This document shows, piece after piece, positions 53,185 to 64,000 of a stretch of DNA of 64,000 nt (within the stretch, counting starts at the first letter, position 1; the number at the start of each line of letters is the position of its first letter). Position numbers and translations under genes: made by a program. The stretch comes from Euglena gracilis (Eukaryota > Euglenida > Euglenophyceae > Euglenales). The stretch lies in NCBI GenBank assembly GCA_039621445.1, contig CP154954.1, forward strand, positions 24,192,954 to 24,256,953, written 5' to 3'. The notes below the pieces were generated by a model. That model saw only the letters and a program-made list of their open reading frames with translations, did no database searches and had not been told where the DNA came from.

Positions 53185-55480
53185 GTTAGACGGGGGGTTG
53201 GGGGTGGGGGGTGGCTGTCCCCGACCCCTTCCGCCTGCAAGGGATGTTCCTCTGAAGAAAGACTTTCCCGTTGGTGCCTCGTGCATCGGTCCAATTCAGC
53301 CCCGAATGATTTCCACAAAGTGCAACGCTGTCCTTTTTGGCAAGGTCGGAGGCAAAAATCAGTGATCCAGACTGCATTATTGGCCAGGTCGGGCTGTTCT
53401 CTGAATTCCACCCCCTGGGACTTGCGTTAAACCCTGCTCCTGGCCCAAGGGGCAACGGGCTTGTGTGGCAAAGTACCTGAAGGTGTTGCCTTATCTTGTG
53501 CCACGTGGCTCAGTCAAATTATCAAGTTGCTGAATGGTTTTTTTTTTTTTTTAAGTGTATTTATCTTTATTCTAATTCATTTATATGTCTGTAGATTTTT
53601 CAATTAACCAATACCTGCGAAAAGAGCACCTTATGATTCAATGTGGTTGTATTTTTCAGAGAGCCTTATTTTAAAAATCCTGTTTTTTTGAAAGCAGGAA
53701 AAACGAAAAGTTTAATTTTTAACAATGTTTGAGGGTGGCAGAGTACTTCCTGAATTGATATATCCCATTGCCGAAAGGAACTGGGAACGGCACAGTCCCT
53801 TCAGACGAGGGTGTTGCAGGCCCTCCTGAATACCACATATCTCGATTATCGATGCCTGGAGTTAGAGTCCAAGGCGTTTTTTTTCCCTTTCTGTTGGGTG
53901 TATTTTCCAAACTCAAAAAACTTCCAAATCCAAACCACTTCACCAGCTGCTGTGGGGTAACCCTAACACTCACCCCACATGAAATTGAAACCCTTCCTGA
54001 AATTCTGGTAAATCAGAGATGCCCCTCTTTTCAACGTACCCCATCGTTGTGTCATTCATGAACCTTGACCTCATGAACCTTGTCAACCTGTGACCTTGAA
54101 CTTGTGTCATTCATGAACCTTTCAATCTTCAAATGGTTCCCAATAAAATTAAAAAAAATGCCTGCTCCACAGAGAGCCTTGCGTGACAACCTGAAGAAGA
54201 AAGGTTTGGAGATAGGCTTAGGGTTACGGTGAGTTCTGGGTGGAGGAGTGGTTCTTTGAAGGAGGGAATAGATCCCGGAGTTACGTCAATTTTCTCTAGG
54301 GTTTTTTTTTAAAAAGTATGATGCCTGCTTCCGCTGTGGATGTGTCAGCCGAAGTTGGTCTTTTGTGGGGGGGGGGAGCTGGTTACCGGGAAAATAAAAT
54401 TTGAGCAGGAAAGAACGTTTCGCAAAAAGTTCTCGTATTTTTGTCAGGATTTCCAACGTGGTTGATGCAGAATTTTCAACTCCAACTTAACTCTGCCAAG
54501 GATGTGATGATTGCTGTTATGATTGCTCCAATAAGATAGCAAAAATTTCAGTCCCCTCCCCCACAGTGTTGCAAGGAGTTTTCTGTGTTCAAAATCTCAG
54601 GGCTGGGAAAATCATAAGATTTTGGAGGTAATTCTCATGGATATTGCCAGAAGAGCAATTTTGGAATTTTTCAATCCAGAATCTTCCGGACTTTTTCCAG
54701 TTTTGTCCAATATTTCCTTCTTTTCTTGTCATTGATCATTGATCGCCCCCATACAGATTTATGCCCCCAATCACAGTTTTGAAAGGGGGACACACACCTT
54801 TGTTCACTGCTTTGCGGAAACGCTGGAGGGCACTCCCCGACCCCTCCCAGATTTCTTTTTAATCAAGGTCGCAGGTGGGTGGGTGCTCTGTGCAGGAGGG
54901 GAGGCAAGCACTTTGGACCCCCCTGGGGGGTCGGGTTTTGGGGTTGGTAATGTAATAGCACACCCCCTGGCACCGAAGGTGCTGGGGGCCAAAAGTGGCC
55001 ATTTTCAAGGGAAATTGACTTGGCCGGGTCCCAAATCCAACCTCCTGGAGGGAGGGTTGCTTTGGGAGGCGCCCCATAGGGCAAGGCACCCCTCCCCCCC
55101 CCCTCAGGGTTGGTAAACAGAAGCCAGACCCCTCCTCCACGGGGGAGGGTGGTGGATTTTTGAGAGCGGGTGGGTGGGTGGGTGGATCGCTGGCCAACCA
55201 CACCTCGGTCCACCATGGGTCAATCTGGCCCGGCCAAAGGCCAGGCCGGATAGTTTTTCAAGGGTTTCCGGCCAATTTTTTGGTGGTTGGGTGGGTGGGT
55301 CGACCCCCGGGTGGGGGGAATCGTGGGTGGGTGGGTTTTCAAAAGGGGGTGGGTGGGGTTGGGCCCAGGAAAAGTGCATTAGTGAAACTGTGGTCGGGAT
55401 GTGCGCCACCCCAAGTTCCGAGTTGCACCACAGGACCCCCCCCCCCAAGCGGCGCCTGGGGTTTCCGTCGCTCTGCACAG
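53185..55480. other. Intron region without recognised exons
   Basis: Expected to hold the missing VAK strand of the kinase, but I cannot see it. Contains poly-T at 53530-53555, the element at 54848-55127 and GGTGGGTGGGT runs at 55165-55350. Confidence 0.35.
54848..55127. mobile_element. CAG-type element with 8-bp duplication ACCCCTCC
   Basis: 280 bp. The ends CAGATTTCTTTTTAATC and GGTAAACAGAAGCCAG are weakly inverse (CAG..TTCT..TT). ACCCCTCC at 54840-54847 and 55128-55135. Core GGCACCGAAGGTGCTGGG at 54971. Interior GGGTTGGTAATGTAATAGCA and CCCTCAGGGTTGGTAAACAG resemble 50124-50423. Confidence 0.8.
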
Positions 55481-55615
55481 CCGGAGCACTACGACCCGAA
55501 GGAGGGGGACCAGCAGTACTTCGTGGACGTGGAGATGCAGGCGCACTGTCGGGCAGTGGCGGACGCCTTCAACGCTGCCCGGCCGCCGAAGGAGGTCTCC
55601 TTCTTGGAGGCCGGG
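55481..55615 (+). CDS. Alpha-kinase core exon (YF-DVEMQ)
   Basis: After CTCTGCACAG: PEHYDPKEGDQQYFVDVEMQ and AHCRAVADAFNAARPPKEV. This matches the alpha-kinase signature YFxDVxxQ and xxFNxxxPPKxVxFL, the helix that follows the Lys strand. Right border not resolved. Strongest single evidence for the family here together with 56992-57038. Confidence 0.85.
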
Positions 55616-56563
55616 CCTTTCTCTCTGGGAGCTCACTCCCCCCCCCCCTTCCCCCAATGGTTCGGTCGGTCCCCACCGAGGACGGTTTGCCTCCAGTGGC
55701 TGGGATGCTCCACACCCGGCTCCGTCAAGATAACCCATTTCCCCACCTATGGGGGTCCTTCCTTTTGGCTCGCTGGCCAAAAAACCATCCGGACAATGTC
55801 ACCTGGTCTCAATCTAGGGGCAGAGTGAATGGAAAGATGCCACCATTCACATTTCACATTAAAATGGATATGATGTCAGGTGCCATTTGGAATCCGTCTG
55901 GGCATTGGCGGTGCTCCCTTTTCGCCAACAGATGAACCCTCATTCGCACTTGTGCCGTCACTTGCTCTGGGCTGAATTTCAAGGTGCGGCCGACCCTACC
56001 CTACCCTGCTGGTACCCCAAGGTACTCCAATACCCCTCTCCCCCAGGGTTTGCCAAATCCAGCCTGCCCCATTGTTGTGGTTGGTACCCTGTTTTTGGAG
56101 GCCTGTCGTTTTGGGCAGAGGCCAGTGTTACCCTTCCCATTGACGTGTGATATGCCATCGTTGGACAAACTTGTCAGCTGGCTGTAGGTGTCTACCTGTT
56201 TGGGGTTGCTAGGAAAGAGGAACAGGGCTCGTCGCAGGCATGGGTGATCTGCCGCTCTGGCAACGTGCTACCAAACCAACGGGTGTGCTTTGTTTGCCTT
56301 CGTGCATTTCTCGGAAGAGCTCAAAGTTCCCCAAGAAAGAGTATGATTATCAATTCAGCCTTTTAACCTTTCTCTGATAATTTGGCTTATATCATACTTT
56401 CATGTTTTGGATAAGTTGGATTATATTTCATCTTACAAATTTGGGAAAGCGCTATTTCCCTTCATAAAATGTCTAATGGAGTGTATTATTTTTTGTGCTC
56501 TTCCGTAAGAGGTTCCTATGTGTCCCCCCTCTGATGGTTTCCTGCCTCTCTGTGTGGCCTCAG

Positions 56564-56625
56564 GTCCTCGCAGCCGAACCGTATATTGACCCCACAAGCT
56601 ACTTGAAGCACAACAACAACCACAC
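56564..56625 (+). CDS. Alpha-kinase exon (EPYI)
   Basis: After GTGGCCTCAG: AEPYIDPTSYLKHNNNH, the counterpart of the (V/L)E-(P/H)YIxGxYxKYNxN motif of alpha-kinases. The strand before it (xVxEL...RPGxP) is absent from the nearby DNA. 3' border uncertain. Confidence 0.75.
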
Positions 56626-56748
56626 ATCACCCCCCGTTTTGCCTCTGTGCCTCACTTCACGCACAGGGGAGCACACACCAGCCGGTGGACCAGCCCCAGG
56701 ATGGGGTGATGTGTGGCCCCAATTGGGGGTTTGTTCATCCCCTGGCCC

Positions 56749-56812
56749 GGAACACGCCGCAGGCGTTCTCCCATTTCTCCTGGGAGTACACCCAGCACCG
56801 ATTCATGATCGT
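56749..56812 (+). CDS. Alpha-kinase exon (TPQAFSHF)
   Basis: Reads NTPQAFSHFSWEYTQHRFMIV. TPQAFSHF is diagnostic for alpha-kinases; its His is one of the zinc ligands in the C-lobe. The exon end is unclear because GATCGTCAGC offers a donor inside the MIV codons. Confidence 0.85.
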
Positions 56813-56982
56813 CAGCCAGGCTGTCAGGCAGATGGATATCCGCCCGATGCCGCAATTTTTTTTATTGGCATCCCTGTCCCCCAGATGACCTCCTGTCGCC
56901 TCATGTCTGCCCGCTGTGGTTTCAGTGGCGCATTTCCCCTCCGGCCTCATTCTGTTTTGTCACCCGAGCCTTTCGCCGGCAG

Positions 56983-57038
56983 CCTGCCTGGGATATCCAG
57001 GGAGTGGGGGACGTGTACACGGACCCCCAGATCCACAG
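56983..57038 (+). CDS. Alpha-kinase exon (DIQGVGD-YTDPQIH)
   Basis: Reads DIQGVGDVYTDPQIHS, the catalytic and glycine-rich region of the family. The Asp and Gln of DIQG are the conserved active-site residues. Acceptor CGCCGGCAG just upstream. Confidence 0.9.
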
Positions 57039-57438
57039 TGCGACCCATGCAGTTGCTTTGTGCCTTCGGTGTCGATTACTTACGCCGCTCCTGGGTGCGG
57101 GGTGGTTGGCGGGCAGGACCCTGGGGGATTCTCCGACTACAACAAATGGTAATGGCTGGGGAGGCTGTTTTGTCAACATTGGGGGGAGGGTGGTATCTGA
57201 GTTCCTTTGGGTAGTACGAAGGTTCTCATCACCCATTCTGTAGTCCGCAGGGTTGAACGCCATTTTGCCCAAACATCAGCTGAATTTGCTGTGCAGCCCA
57301 AATTTTCATTGGAATGGCCTGGGGGGGGGGGTGGGTTGACGGAGGGGGATCAACTGCATGATTGAAAAGGACCCTGATATTTTCATTTTGATTGAGGAAG
57401 CACCCACCTCCCATTGGACAGAAAAAAATACACTGTGG

Positions 57439-57440
<2 letters not shown>

Positions 57441-57473
<33 letters not shown>
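57441..57473. repeat. (CT)n microsatellite
   Basis: About 16 dinucleotides within an intron. Confidence 0.9.
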
Positions 57474-57476
<3 letters not shown>

Positions 57477-57718
57477 CGCTGAGCTTGCCTCGACCCTCTC
57501 CTGTGGTGGGCACATGTATGGCGCTGACGACGATGGAACGGGGAAGGGACCCTGGGGGATGGGCAACTGCGGCATGGAGGCCAGGCTTTGAGCACCGTAT
57601 TATCACCCCACCTGCAAGTGCACGAAACACCAATGAATACTCAGCACCCAGCAAGCAAAAAGAACACAGACAACACCCCCCCCCCCATACACCCACCCAC
57701 CCACCTGCACGCACCCAC

Positions 57719-57719
57719 G

Positions 57720-57776
<57 letters not shown>

Positions 57777-57832
57777 ACGCACTCACTCACTCTGACACAC
57801 ACACGCACGCACACACACACACACACACACAC
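57719..57832. repeat. (CA)n microsatellite, two blocks
   Basis: 57722-57773 and 57805-57830 with an ACGAACGCACTCACTC interruption. Flanked by CCCACCCACCCAC. Confidence 0.9.
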
Positions 57833-58189
57833 CCACCCACCCACACGTGTGCAATTTCGGATGGATGAAAATGCATGCACAATTCTCAAATAAAAAAAAT
57901 CCATAAAACAGGGCATTTTAGAAACAACAAGAAAGTGGGTGTATCTTCGTTCAGTTTTGGATTGAATATGAATGAATATTGCTTTCTGATGCTATTTTAA
58001 TTTTGATCGGACAGGACATTAAAGTTTGCAAAAAGCTGGTGTTTTGTGTGTGTGTGTGTGTGAAATGTTTTCCTGATCTGATGAACGACGAATAAAAGGA
58101 CAGCCCACATCTCTTGGCTCCCCCGGTTGTGTGGAGGCCATGCAAGTAGGACACCTCTGATTCCCTGGTTCCGCCGCAGGATATTCTGA

Positions 58190-58560
58190 CATTTCAACCC
58201 CACCCCCACTGATCCCCCCCCCCCCCCCACTTATACCCCCCCCCCCTCGGGCCGACCAACCAAACCGGATCCTATAACCCCCCCCCCCCCCGGGGAAGAA
58301 AAATGGAAACCGCCGGGGACGATTTTTCCAGCCCCAAACCACCCAAATACTGATTTTTTGGCAATTTTTTTTTTTTGAGACCGACCATCATCAAAAATGC
58401 CATTTTGACGAAATATGCCGAAAATTGCCAATTTGGGGGGTTTCGGGTCATTTTGGGGGGGGGGTCGGATTTTCACCAACAATTCCGGATCCTATAACCC
58501 CCCCCCCCCTGCCGGCCGACCGGCCGACCAACCTGACCAGAACCTATAAACCCGGGTGGT
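58190..58560. other. C-tract block with CCGGATCCTATAACCCC repeats
   Basis: CCGGATCCTATAACCCC + C tract occurs twice (58265 and 58486), with GGCCGACC motifs. Likely a pair of related MITE ends. Borders unresolved. Confidence 0.4.
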
Positions 58561-59196
58561 TTATGTTTGTGTTGTGTTTGATCTTGATGTTAGGATGTTA
58601 GTTGATGTTGGAGTTTGAGTAGGGTTACAGTTAATTTTGGAATGTGGTTTGGGTTGTGGTTTAAGCGAGAAATTGGGGTGGGTTGGGTGTATCATGCCTA
58701 AATTTAGCCTGAATTAAGGCCAAAAATGTGGCTTTGAACTCCGACCAAAATTTTCGTCAAATTTTTGTGTTAATTTGCCAGATCTTTGAATACAACTTCT
58801 CACCCCAACCCAACTTCTATAATTAACCCTAAATCAGAATCGTGGGGAAGGTGGCCTCCAAAATGTTCTCCCGACACGGATTGCCTTCAAGGATCAAACA
58901 ATATTATTTTTATCATTGTTCATTTTCATCATTTTATTGAAGGCAACCATCTGCATTTCTTCTGCCAAGAAAATTCTCTCGCCAGAGAATGCCTTTTCAA
59001 ACAATTATTTTGGGGGTACAGTTTTTTTTTTTGGCCTGGTGTTGCTCCACCAGAAAACTGCTGTTATGGTCGTTGCGGCTGTTCAGATGGGGTCACCCGC
59101 GCCCCCATAGGGTGGAGGTGAGGTCCTTACCGACCCCCATGGAGGGGGGGTCGGTACGGTCGGTACGACCCCCTCGATGACGGCTGCCCCCTCCAA

Positions 59197-59321
59197 GCCT
59201 GCCGCTGGGCATCAACAAGTTCCTGGAGACCCACCACTGCAACGCCGTCTGCCGCGCGCTGGGCATCGCCCGGCCCTCCAAGGTCGCCGTCGCGCAGCCC
59301 ACCACGTCCTCCGGCACGCAG
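59197..59321 (+). CDS. Alpha-kinase C-terminal exon (zinc-site H-C-C)
   Basis: Reads GINKFLETHHCNAVCRALGI. The HxCxxxC group (HCNAVC) matches the last three zinc ligands of alpha-kinases (FFxxHxCNxxCxxxGL). GC-rich third positions. Donor CGCAG/GTCGGC at 59322. Closes the catalytic domain. Confidence 0.85.
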
Positions 59322-59432
59322 GTCGGCGGGCGACTCTCCGATGAAGAAATACAGAGGAATGGCTGCTGGCCGTTTGCCACCCACGCAGAAGTGTCCGCAG
59401 CCTATTTTGCGCGCGGGAGGTTTGCTCAGCAG

Positions 59433-59537
59433 GACGTTGGAAGAAAGAAATGGACGCGCTGCTTTAATAGCCCGCAAAGTTGTAGTTTTGGGTGCTGCCC
59501 TTATGGTTCAAAGGGCGTGGAAAGTTAGATTTGTAAA
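59433..59537 (+). CDS. Exon with IQ-like helix
   Basis: Acceptor TTTGCTCAGCAG; perfect donor GTAAGT at 59538. Reads RNGRAALIARKVVVLGAALM then VQRAWKVRFVK, an IQ-like calmodulin-binding pattern (VQxxxK....K). Third-position G/C bias is lower than in the kinase exons. Confidence 0.5.
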
Positions 59538-60180
59538 GTAAGTTAGTTTTCATTTCTTTTTTTTAAGAAATGTATTCTGTGCATTTTGTGTCACCAACGT
59601 TGGATCAATTTCTTTCCCTTTCTCTACCTCTTACATTTCAGGTACCGTTGAGGGACAACAGGAGCACTCCGGCGTGGAATTTCAAGCTTCATGACTTCGA
59701 CCAGCGAAACCCTCCTTCCGCATGCCGCCGTCATCTGGCCTCCCTGGCATTTCAAATCAAGCACCAAGCCTCGTCATTGGAATTAGAGGTTGGTTATGTA
59801 TCTGAAACTTCACACAAAAATTTCCCCCTCCCTGTTTTTGTCCTGTGTTTTTATCATGTATTATTTCATCTGTCCACAAACTTGACTTCAGGGCAATTTT
59901 GGTCCAGGTGTGCCCTAAGCACAAACTCTACAACTCTGCCTTCATTTGACAGCCTGGGCCGACCATGGTCCTTGGCTAAAGGAAGCCCAGACGATACCAG
60001 AGCTCCCAAAGAAGGTGCTCGCCTCCCTGTACAAGCTTTCTGGAGGCAAACTTGTTTAAGTGGACTCAGTGCACTAAATTGTTTTCTTCTCAAGTTTGCT
60101 GCCAAAAAAGCCAAAAAACTTGTTCCGTGCAATACCAATGGGTTGGGTTTTTTTCTTCTGTCCGCAAATTGTGTCTTTCC

Positions 60181-60225
60181 GTCAACACGGGGGGGGTGCT
60201 TAACCCCCCCCCCCCCTGTGTCAAC
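60181..60225. repeat. 33-bp poly-G/poly-C palindrome with 6-bp duplication
   Basis: GTCAAC on both sides (60181-60186, 60220-60225) of ACGGGGGGGGTGCTTAACCC... ending CCCCTGT. It looks like a minimal element reduced to its two ends. Confidence 0.45.
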
Positions 60226-60673
60226 GCCACATTCCCTGAAAAATGCCGTGTGTTGGATAGGGATGAGGTTGGGGATTTCTTCGCGATTCAGTGCCCTGAT
60301 CAACGGCTGCGTGTCTCCAGACCAATGAGCACAGGCGGTCCCTCAGTTTGCTAACGGGGCCGGGGAGCTTTCGCTGTGACCATCCGTGACCTGCGGCCGG
60401 TGCGGGACGGCATGGGCAGGGGCGGGTTCCCTGTCGTCTCAGGCAGAACTCTGCCGTGGCCGGCCACCACGGACCGGAAATGGGCAGGCAGCACCACTTG
60501 AAGAACTGGGGCAATGGAATGGGGCCATCCATAGCCGCCAGGGAAACTGCACACTGACACTGAAAGACAGGGGCAGAGGAAAAGCGGTGTTGAGGAACAG
60601 CGGTTTGAGCTTTGAAGGGCGGGGCAAAAGGGGGAGCACAAACAGAAATTGGAGTAACCGCCCTCCCCCAGTA

Positions 60674-60880
60674 GAAGCACGGGTGCGCTTATAGCGGACC
60701 GCCGCCTCTGGCAGCGGGGTTGCCTTCTATTTGGACCCTACCTCCGCGATTTTTGCTGGTTTTCTTCAGAAATCCCATGGGGGGGGGTTGCGCTTGTAGC
60801 GAACCGCCGCCTTTGGCGGCGGCGGCGGCAGGGGTGTACGCTTTTATTTCGACCCCGTGCTTGTAGCGGCCCCGTGCTTC
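60674..60880. mobile_element. TA-flanked MITE with TIR GAAGCACGGG
   Basis: 207 bp. The ends GAAGCACGGG and CCCGTGCTTC are perfect. TA at 60672-60673 and 60881-60882. Inside: GCGCTT(A/G)TAGCG(G/A)ACCGCCGCC twice and the palindrome CCGCCGCCTTTGGCGGCGG. Confidence 0.75.
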
Positions 60881-60939
60881 TATATGCTGTTTGAGCTTAT
60901 CGTGCCATCATCATCACAAATCAATTGTGTGTTTTCCAG

Positions 60940-61097
60940 ACTTGATGACTTTAGGGGTGTGTGGCTTGCTCTCCATGTGCTCCTCCCTCCCCTGTGGCCC
61001 AACGTTGGAGGATTTGTCCTTGTTGAAGATGGAGATGGAGGAGTTCAACCACATTGTGGACCTTTTCAACGGCCTCGATAAGGATGGCAATGGCGTG
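60940..61097 (+). CDS. EF-hand exon
   Basis: Acceptor GTGTGTTTTCCAG, donor GTG/GTATGG. Reads LEDLSLLKMEMEEFNHIVDL then FNGLDKDGNGV, an EF-hand E-helix and the first half of the calcium loop (D-x-D-G-x-G). The loop is split by the intron. The first 25 codons look less natural, so an extra intron or a later start is possible. Confidence 0.7.
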
Positions 61098-61826
61098 GTA
61101 TGGTCCCCTTGCCTCGGCTTTCTGTACCTTTGCATGTGGCAGGGCGCGGATGGCCCACACCCCATCACCATTTCAGCCACATCCTTGAGTGCCGGCTGAA
61201 AAAATGAGTGATATGTGGGGGATGATGGGAGCGGCGCGGCAGGGGAGCATGTTTGGTTTTAGCTTTCAGTTTCAGTTTCAGTTTGAGTTTTCCCGACGTG
61301 CAGTCAAGAGGACCGGGGCTGGGGTTGTGGTCCCAGCAGGGGTTGCTCTTCGGGCATTGGAACTCCCGAATGATGGGCAGGGGTCTGTGCGCAATTCGAG
61401 GGTGATGAGGATAGCCTGCAAATGAAACTCATTTTTATCAAGGAAACGATCCATAGAAAACGAACGCTTACAAAGTGTCTTTTTTTTGAGGGATGGGGTC
61501 GAGGGATTCATGGCATGATATTAATTTTTTGTGTTTTATGACTTTTTTGATTTATGTCTGATTTTGTGGTCCTTTGTGCAGTGGATGGTTTCAGCCACCC
61601 TCGAAGCTTTGCAGTGGCCGCTCGACGCTCTGCAGCCGGCCACCTTCACCTGAACAACATCGCCGCTTTTCTAAGGTCTCTTCCGCCAGGCACCCCTCCC
61701 CCCCCCCTTCACAGCTGACGCCGCGCAAAAAGCTCCACCGAGAGGGGGGTGAAAAAGGGGGGATGAAAAAAAGGGGGGGGAAAGGGGAAAAGGAAAAAAA
61801 AGCCACTCCCCCGCCCCCTGTCACAG

Positions 61827-61980
61827 CTTCGGACGGACGGTGGGTGGACGAGTGCTGTCCCGCATGGACTCCGCCACCTTTGCGTTCAACCGGGAGAACA
61901 CGCAGTACCTCCTGCAGCTGGCCCAGAGCTCCGAGATCTCGTTCAAGCAGTTCCTGCTGTGGTACAAGGGCGTGGAGTGA
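61827..61980 (+). CDS. C-terminal exon with EF-hand-type helix and stop
   Basis: Acceptor CTGTCACAG. Reads RVLSRMDSATFAFNRENTQY then LLQLAQSSEISFKQFLLWYK and GVE, stop TGA 61978-61980. The ISFKQFLLWY segment fits the end of an EF-hand loop and its F-helix. It probably belongs with 60940-61097. Confidence 0.6.
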
Positions 61981-62690
61981 GAGCGCCCCCTGACCCCTCA
62001 CACCCGCACGACCCGGAGGAAGGGCTGGGGGGACTGTGGGGCTCCGCCTGGCTGACCGACCAGGCCCGGAGTGCCCCGCACCTCCCGTCCCGTGTTGGAC
62101 GTTTGCCGCCCCTCCTCCTGCCCCACCCTGAACTGCCCACCCCTCAGCCCCTCGACCCGCTGCGATGGCAACCGCTCTGCTTCCTGGGGTTGTGCCTGAC
62201 GCCAGACGAGGTCAGCAAGGGAATTAAGGGGGGGGGTGGCCGACTGTTACCAGACCACACTCTCCCCCAATCCTTTGGCAGTTTGGACTGTTCATGCACG
62301 TATCAGGGGGGGGGGGGATGTGTTTCGCATTTTTTAACACATTTTTGCGCATTTTTTTCCCCTCAAAGCTGGGCTACCGCATTCCCCCAGCCGGCATGTA
62401 TTTGAGCTTTGGGGCAATTGGAGGAAAGCAATTCGGGGCAGTGTTTCCCAGGCCGCAGCAAGAGGCCCTGTGCCCCCACCACACTCGTGCACCTTCCCTG
62501 TGTTGCTTCGAAATGCTTCTCCAGCGACAAACCTGTCTTGTCTGCGCCGGTTGCCAACTCCTTGCATGGCAACAGCTTTCCATGTTCTTGTGGCACAGTC
62601 AACCGTTCACTGCTGAAATGGGATTGGCCATCAACCCCATCTTGCCAGGCGGTCAACTGATCTTTGGGTTTGACCGTCTTGGGTGCATGC
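61981..62690. other. GC-rich 3' flank, probable 3' UTR and downstream DNA
   Basis: GC-rich to about 62200, then AT-rich. A plus ORF (61959-62405) is open but low-information. No polyadenylation signal recognised. Confidence 0.35.
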
Positions 62691-63110
62691 AAATAATCTT
62701 ACCCCCCCCCCAAAATAAGACCCCCCCAAAATAAGACCCCCCCTGGGCTGATCGAGCAAAAATCCAAAAATAAGACCCCCCCATAAATAAGACCCCTTGA
62801 CGGTGCGAAGCGCCGGGGACGGTGAAAATTTTCCCTGAAAAATTACCAAAAACCCCAATTTCATTCACAAAAATGATGAAATTTCAAAAATTCTCAGATT
62901 TTTGAAGTGCAAAAAACATGGTAAATGTCAAATTACACCAATTTACACATGGCGCGAAGCGCCGAAGGAAAATTTTTAGCACTCTTGGGAACCTCTTTGG
63001 GCCCGGGTCGGTCAAGAAAAAGTCCAAAAATAAGACCCCCCCCCCCCCAAAATAAGACCCCCCCCCCACCTGAAGGCTTCCAGCAACCGACCCAAAAATA
63101 AGACCCGGGT
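62690..63110. other. AAAATAAGACCCCCC repeat cluster
   Basis: Seven or more copies of (C)AAAATAAGACCCCCCC in two groups (62700-62795, 63020-63100) flank a middle part with two GGTGCGAAGCGCCG-type cores (62800, 62950). It looks like one element with direct-repeat edges. Similar units occur at 50675-50745. Confidence 0.5.
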
Positions 63111-63535
63111 CACGGTACAGCTTTCATAACAGGTGTATGAAAGCTGTTCAAATACACAATTCCTGTGATCAGAGGAAAGTCCTACCAGAATGGAAGGCCT
63201 GATCAAATCAAGTATCATTAGTGTCATGCAATTTGACACTGTGGAAAATAGGAGAGTAATTTGTGGGATATTTGTTTGACAATAGTTTATATGTCATATA
63301 CATATTTTTCCGGGCATGCTTTTCGAAACAAGGCCTCTTTGATTGCTTTGTTTATGTCTTATTCAAACCATTTTCTTTCGAGTTTCTTTTCTTGTCGAAG
63401 GGTATTGTCGCTCTTACTGTGCGCGATTTCGTGCGAACTCGGCACAACTGCACTCAGCTAGTGGATGCACTTTTTTTTGCTACTGGTGGCTGCTGATTTT
63501 GTCAGTCTTTGTGTGCAGATGGTGCTACCCCCCAC

Positions 63536-63990
63536 CAGGGGGGGGGGAAATGCAACTTGCATAATTTGCATTTTTTTGCATAATCGGCTTTTCCCGAAAT
63601 TTGCATTTTTTTGCATTTTTTTGCATTTTGTTGCATAAAATATTTTCCCCGCAAAAATTTTTTGTGGTTGGTTGCCATATGTTTGATTTTTTTTGCATAT
63701 TTTTGCATTTTCTACATAAAATATTTTGCCCTGGAAAAAATTTTTGTTGTTGGTTGCCATATTTATGGATTTTTTTGCATTTTTTTTTTGCATTTTTTTG
63801 CATAAAATATTTTGCCCTGGAAAATTTTTTTGATCTTAGGCAGCAAAGCTCTGTTATATTCCAGCTTTTTCTCAGGTTTTTCATGCAATTTGCATTTTTT
63901 TTGCATTTTTTTGCATTTTTTTGCATTTTTTTTTGCATTTTTTTGACTTGCATAATTTGAAGGGCCCAGTTGCATTTCCCCCCCCCCCTG
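63536..63990. mobile_element. CAGGGG...CCCCTG element with T-rich interior
   Basis: 455 bp. Inverted ends CAGGGGGGGGGGAAATGCAACT and complement. CCCCCAC on both sides (63529-63535, 63991-63997), 7 of the usual 8 bases. The interior has three repeats of CATAAAATATTTTGCCCTGG/GGTTGCCATAT and many TTTTTTGCAT units instead of the GGCGCC core. Confidence 0.75.
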
Positions 63991-64000
63991 CCCCCACACC

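Larger units (their letters stand above)
47142..61980 (+). other. Putative multi-exon alpha-kinase gene with RanBP2 fingers, IQ and EF-hand
   Basis: Plus-strand GC-rich exons with splice signals encode, in order: a Ser/Pro/Gly linker, two RanBP2-type zinc fingers, a helical segment, the alpha-kinase domain in at least six pieces, an IQ-like helix and an EF-hand module ending at TGA 61978-61980. All are on one strand with no intervening stop or start that requires a split, which favours one gene, but two or more neighbouring genes cannot be excluded. Several expected kinase pieces (the ATP-binding lysine strand, the segment before AEPYI) were not found. Confidence 0.45.

Overview
The window looks like nuclear DNA from a unicellular eukaryote with a large, repeat-rich, intron-rich genome, most likely an alga or another protist. 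Four things point this way: GC-rich protein-coding islands bounded by GT/AG splice signals and separated by AT-rich or poly-G/poly-C introns; a chromodomain Ty3/gypsy retrotransposon; non-LTR retrotransposons carrying a 2A-like peptide; and an alpha-kinase gene fragment. There are no bacterial-style operons. I cannot assign a species. I saw no rRNA, tRNA or CRISPR.

Layout. 1-6.9 kb: a decayed chromodomain-type Ty3/gypsy element on the minus strand (protease, RT, RNase H, integrase, chromodomain), broken by stops and frameshifts and split inside the protease by a 1.2 kb foldback element. 6.9-18.4 kb: two non-LTR retrotransposons (LINE A and LINE B) head-to-tail on the minus strand, both dead, with 5' tandem monomers, a 2A-like motif, an RT with a YLDD box and a nuclease-like C-terminus. 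Copy A carries an internal inversion and an insertion relative to B. 18.4-36 kb: intergenic or intronic DNA with satellites, short inverted-repeat (MITE-like) elements, retroelement fragments, a coiled-coil ORF interrupted by a MITE, and one or two minus-strand ORF fragments. 36-62 kb: plus-strand exons separated by long introns. These include a degenerate C1-like finger, unassigned exons, two RanBP2-type zinc fingers, several exons of an alpha-kinase catalytic domain (eEF2K/MHCK type), an IQ-like helix and a C-terminal EF-hand module ending at a TGA at 61978-61980. They may be one signalling kinase gene, but this is not proven. 62-64 kb: G-tract repeats and another foldback element.

The most notable signal is a superfamily of short elements (about 150-460 bp) with ends CAGG...CCTG, exact 8-bp target duplications, internal poly-G/poly-C tracts and, in many copies, a palindromic GGCGCC-GAA-GGCGCC core. 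Five complete copies have an exact 8-bp duplication and a matched inverted repeat; others have weaker ends or duplications. One copy sits inside an exon of the kinase region, and removing it plus one target copy restores the reading frame exactly. It can be removed as a GC-AG intron. This is what an intron-generating transposon (introner) would look like. A second class of G-tract MITEs has TA target sites. Together these elements appear to account for much of the intron and intergenic sequence.
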